This document shows positions 42,017 through 43,284 of a stretch of 43,284 nucleotides of DNA, in pieces. Origin of the DNA: Pirellulaceae bacterium (GTDB taxonomy: Bacteria; Planctomycetota; Planctomycetia; Pirellulales; Pirellulaceae); NCBI GenBank assembly GCA_024102795.1, contig JAGFJK010000517.1, positions 1 through 43,284 on the forward strand, written 5' to 3'. The translations under genes and the position numbers were made by a program. Below the pieces are notes generated by a model, which saw nothing but the letters and a program-made list of their open reading frames with translations, did not search any database and was not told where the DNA came from. The number at the start of each line of letters is the position of its first letter. The first letter of the stretch is position 1.

Positions 42017-43284
42017 CTACTCCTTTCGGCTGCTTGCGCGGCGCCATTCGCCGCAGTCGGCCAGGATGTCGGGCCAGCCGGTTCGAGTGTCCAGGGCCAG
42101 CGGCTTGATGTCTCCCAGCCGCTGGCCGCGCGCCAGACAGCCGCGCTGATACAGATCCCGGGCCGATCGTTCCGAATGTGCCAGCCACCAGACTTCCAGC
42201 GGGTCGAGCTGCTGGAGTCCGCAGGCGTAACGGTAATGCGGGTTCTCCTCCAGCCGCGTTTGCAACTGAGCGGCGAGCCGCCCGGCCTGACTCGCACTGA
42301 GCGGCTCACCACCAGTTTGCAGGTACAATCGATAGTGGTCTCGCGGCTCGCGGATCGGCACCAGCAACGCAAACTCCAGCCGCAGTCCCAACTGATCGGC
42401 GACGTCTTCCATCGCCTGCCGCACCTGGGGCTCGGACAGCTTCTCGCCCACCAGATCGCTGGTGCAATCCGCTTTGCCAACAAACCGCAGCAGCGGACAG
42501 TCGCGGTAGTGGCCGAGGACCTGCACCTGGTCGTGCAACTGGTACCGGTACAGGCCGCCGCCCGTCGTGACGATCACCTGGTAACGGCCGCCGGCTTCGA
42601 GCTGCTGCGCCAGGCGGCAGCCGGCATCGGCGGCGGCCTGCCCGTCTGGGTTGCAGGGCAGAAACTCGAAAAAGGCCGACTGCAGGGCCAGCACCGGCGC
42701 GGCCGGCGCGGTCAGGGGGAAGCTCACGCAGCACTCGGTAGCCAGCAAGCCCTTGCCTTGGAATTCGACGCCGGGAAAGAGTCGCGCGAGCTGTTCGGCC
42801 GCGGGCCGCGCGGCGGCATCGGTCCAGCAACTGATCAGTTGCAACCGCGGCCAAAGGCAGTCGTACGCCGGCGAGTCCGCCGGCTGGTGATTCAACAACG
42901 ACGCGAGCAGTTCGGCACGCCGGGGCTGTCCCGGCACGTCGGGTACCGTGGACGCCGCCAGCAGCGGAGCCAGTGGCTCGGGCGGTCGGAAGCGGCCATC
43001 GGCCAGGTCGCGGACCAGGCGATCGGACCACGCCGGCAACCGTTCCAGCAGGGCCGTCAAGAACGTGGGGTTCCAGATGCTGATCAGCGTCAGATCGTCG
43101 GCCCGCAGCAGGCAAAGCAGCGTGGCGTAGCGGAAGTTGTCCAGGTCGCTCAGCAGGCGCACGCCCGGAGGCGCGACCAGCAGCCGGCGGACCAGCCATT
43201 GTTCGTACGATGCCAGATACGCCGCGTCATCGTCGAAGCCGATGGGGATGCCGCCGGGCGAGCGGCGCGGCGGTCCCAGCGCCG
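42017..43284 (-). CDS. GH3-type acyl-acid-amido synthetase (partial, 5' end outside window)
   Basis: Runs off the right edge; 421 codons are visible in frame, continuing upstream of the first GTG as GIPIGFDDDAAYLASYEQW. ISIWNPTFLTALLERL, FEFLPCNPD, VTTGGGLYRYQLHDQV and RFVGKADCTSDLVGEKLSE match GH3/auxin-responsive-promoter family enzymes, which adenylate a carboxylic acid and join it to an amino group. The family is best known in plants, with bacterial members of largely unknown role. It converges on the ACP-oxoamine synthase (gap of 37 bases with weak dyad TCGGCCG/CGGCCGA). With the thioesterase these make a plausible small lipid or amide pathway, which is inferred. Confidence 0.85.
   Translation of the reverse strand, partial: ALGPPRRSPGGIPIGFDDDAAYLASYEQWLVRRLLVAPPGVRLLSDLDNFRYATLLCLLRADDLTLISIWNPTFLTALLERLPAWSDRLVRDLADGRFRPPEPLAPLLAASTVPDVPGQPRRAELLASLLNHQPADSPAYDCLWPRLQLISCWTDAAARPAAEQLARLFPGVEFQGKGLLATECCVSFPLTAPAAPVLALQSAFFEFLPCNPDGQAAADAGCRLAQQLEAGGRYQVIVTTGGGLYRYQLHDQVQVLGHYRDCPLLRFVGKADCTSDLVGEKLSEPQVRQAMEDVADQLGLRLEFALLVPIREPRDHYRLYLQTGGEPLSASQAGRLAAQLQTRLEENPHYRYACGLQQLDPLEVWWLAHSERSARDLYQRGCLARGQRLGDIKPLALDTRTGWPDILADCGEWRRASSRKE

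Overview
This window looks like part of a planctomycete chromosome (Pirellulales/Planctomycetales type). The signs are high GC, a run of secreted arylsulfatases, a secreted protein with an N-terminal LEPR-XLL-like motif, many copies of the helix LLLPAVQKVREAA (the tail of planctomycete DUF1559 pseudopilin leaders), and families of short palindromic intergenic repeats. No rRNA, tRNA, CRISPR array, transposase or reverse transcriptase was seen.

Layout. (1) 1-7665: a leftward four-gene operon (trypco2-like protein, trypsin-like protease, MoxR-type AAA+ ATPase, large vWA-like/FGE-like protein), bracketed by two arrays of the same palindromic repeat. The large protein ends in two FGE/C-type-lectin-fold domains. 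Their C-terminal ~130 bases are identical except for 12 substitutions, all non-synonymous and all in codon positions 1 or 2. This is the pattern left by adenine-directed mutagenesis in a diversity-generating retroelement (DGR). (2) 7799-15536: ECF sigma factor, gamma-glutamyltransferase-like protein, M14 carboxypeptidase-like protein, a beta-roll-like secreted protein with five embedded pseudopilin-type helices, and a methyltransferase with a regulatory domain, separated by a second repeat family. (3) 15537-20571: three sulfatases in a row. (4) 20622-22538: propionyl-CoA synthetase. (5) 22760-33457: a surface-glycan locus. It has a GT-C-like membrane protein on one strand. On the other is an eight-gene run of sugar-nucleotide, aminotransferase, WbqC, flippase, sulfotransferase and GT2 genes, with several ATGA overlaps. 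(6) 33458-34684: a small membrane protein candidate and an apparently isolated, structured ~345-nt transcription unit with its own promoter and terminator. (7) 34685-36744: Rieske ferredoxin and a CehA/McbA-type metallohydrolase. (8) 36923-39593: a TauE/SafE permease and a sulfide:quinone oxidoreductase behind a strong sigma-54-type promoter match, then a 34-residue membrane peptide. (9) 39898-43284: thioesterase, ACP-alpha-oxoamine synthase fusion and a partial GH3-type acyl-amide ligase, a probable small lipid or natural-product pathway.

The most interesting material is the conflict-type operon whose displayed domain seems to carry two DGR variable regions in one polypeptide, the repeat protein built around a pilin-tail helix, and the orphan structured transcript. 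Domain calls are from reading motifs; no searches were run.
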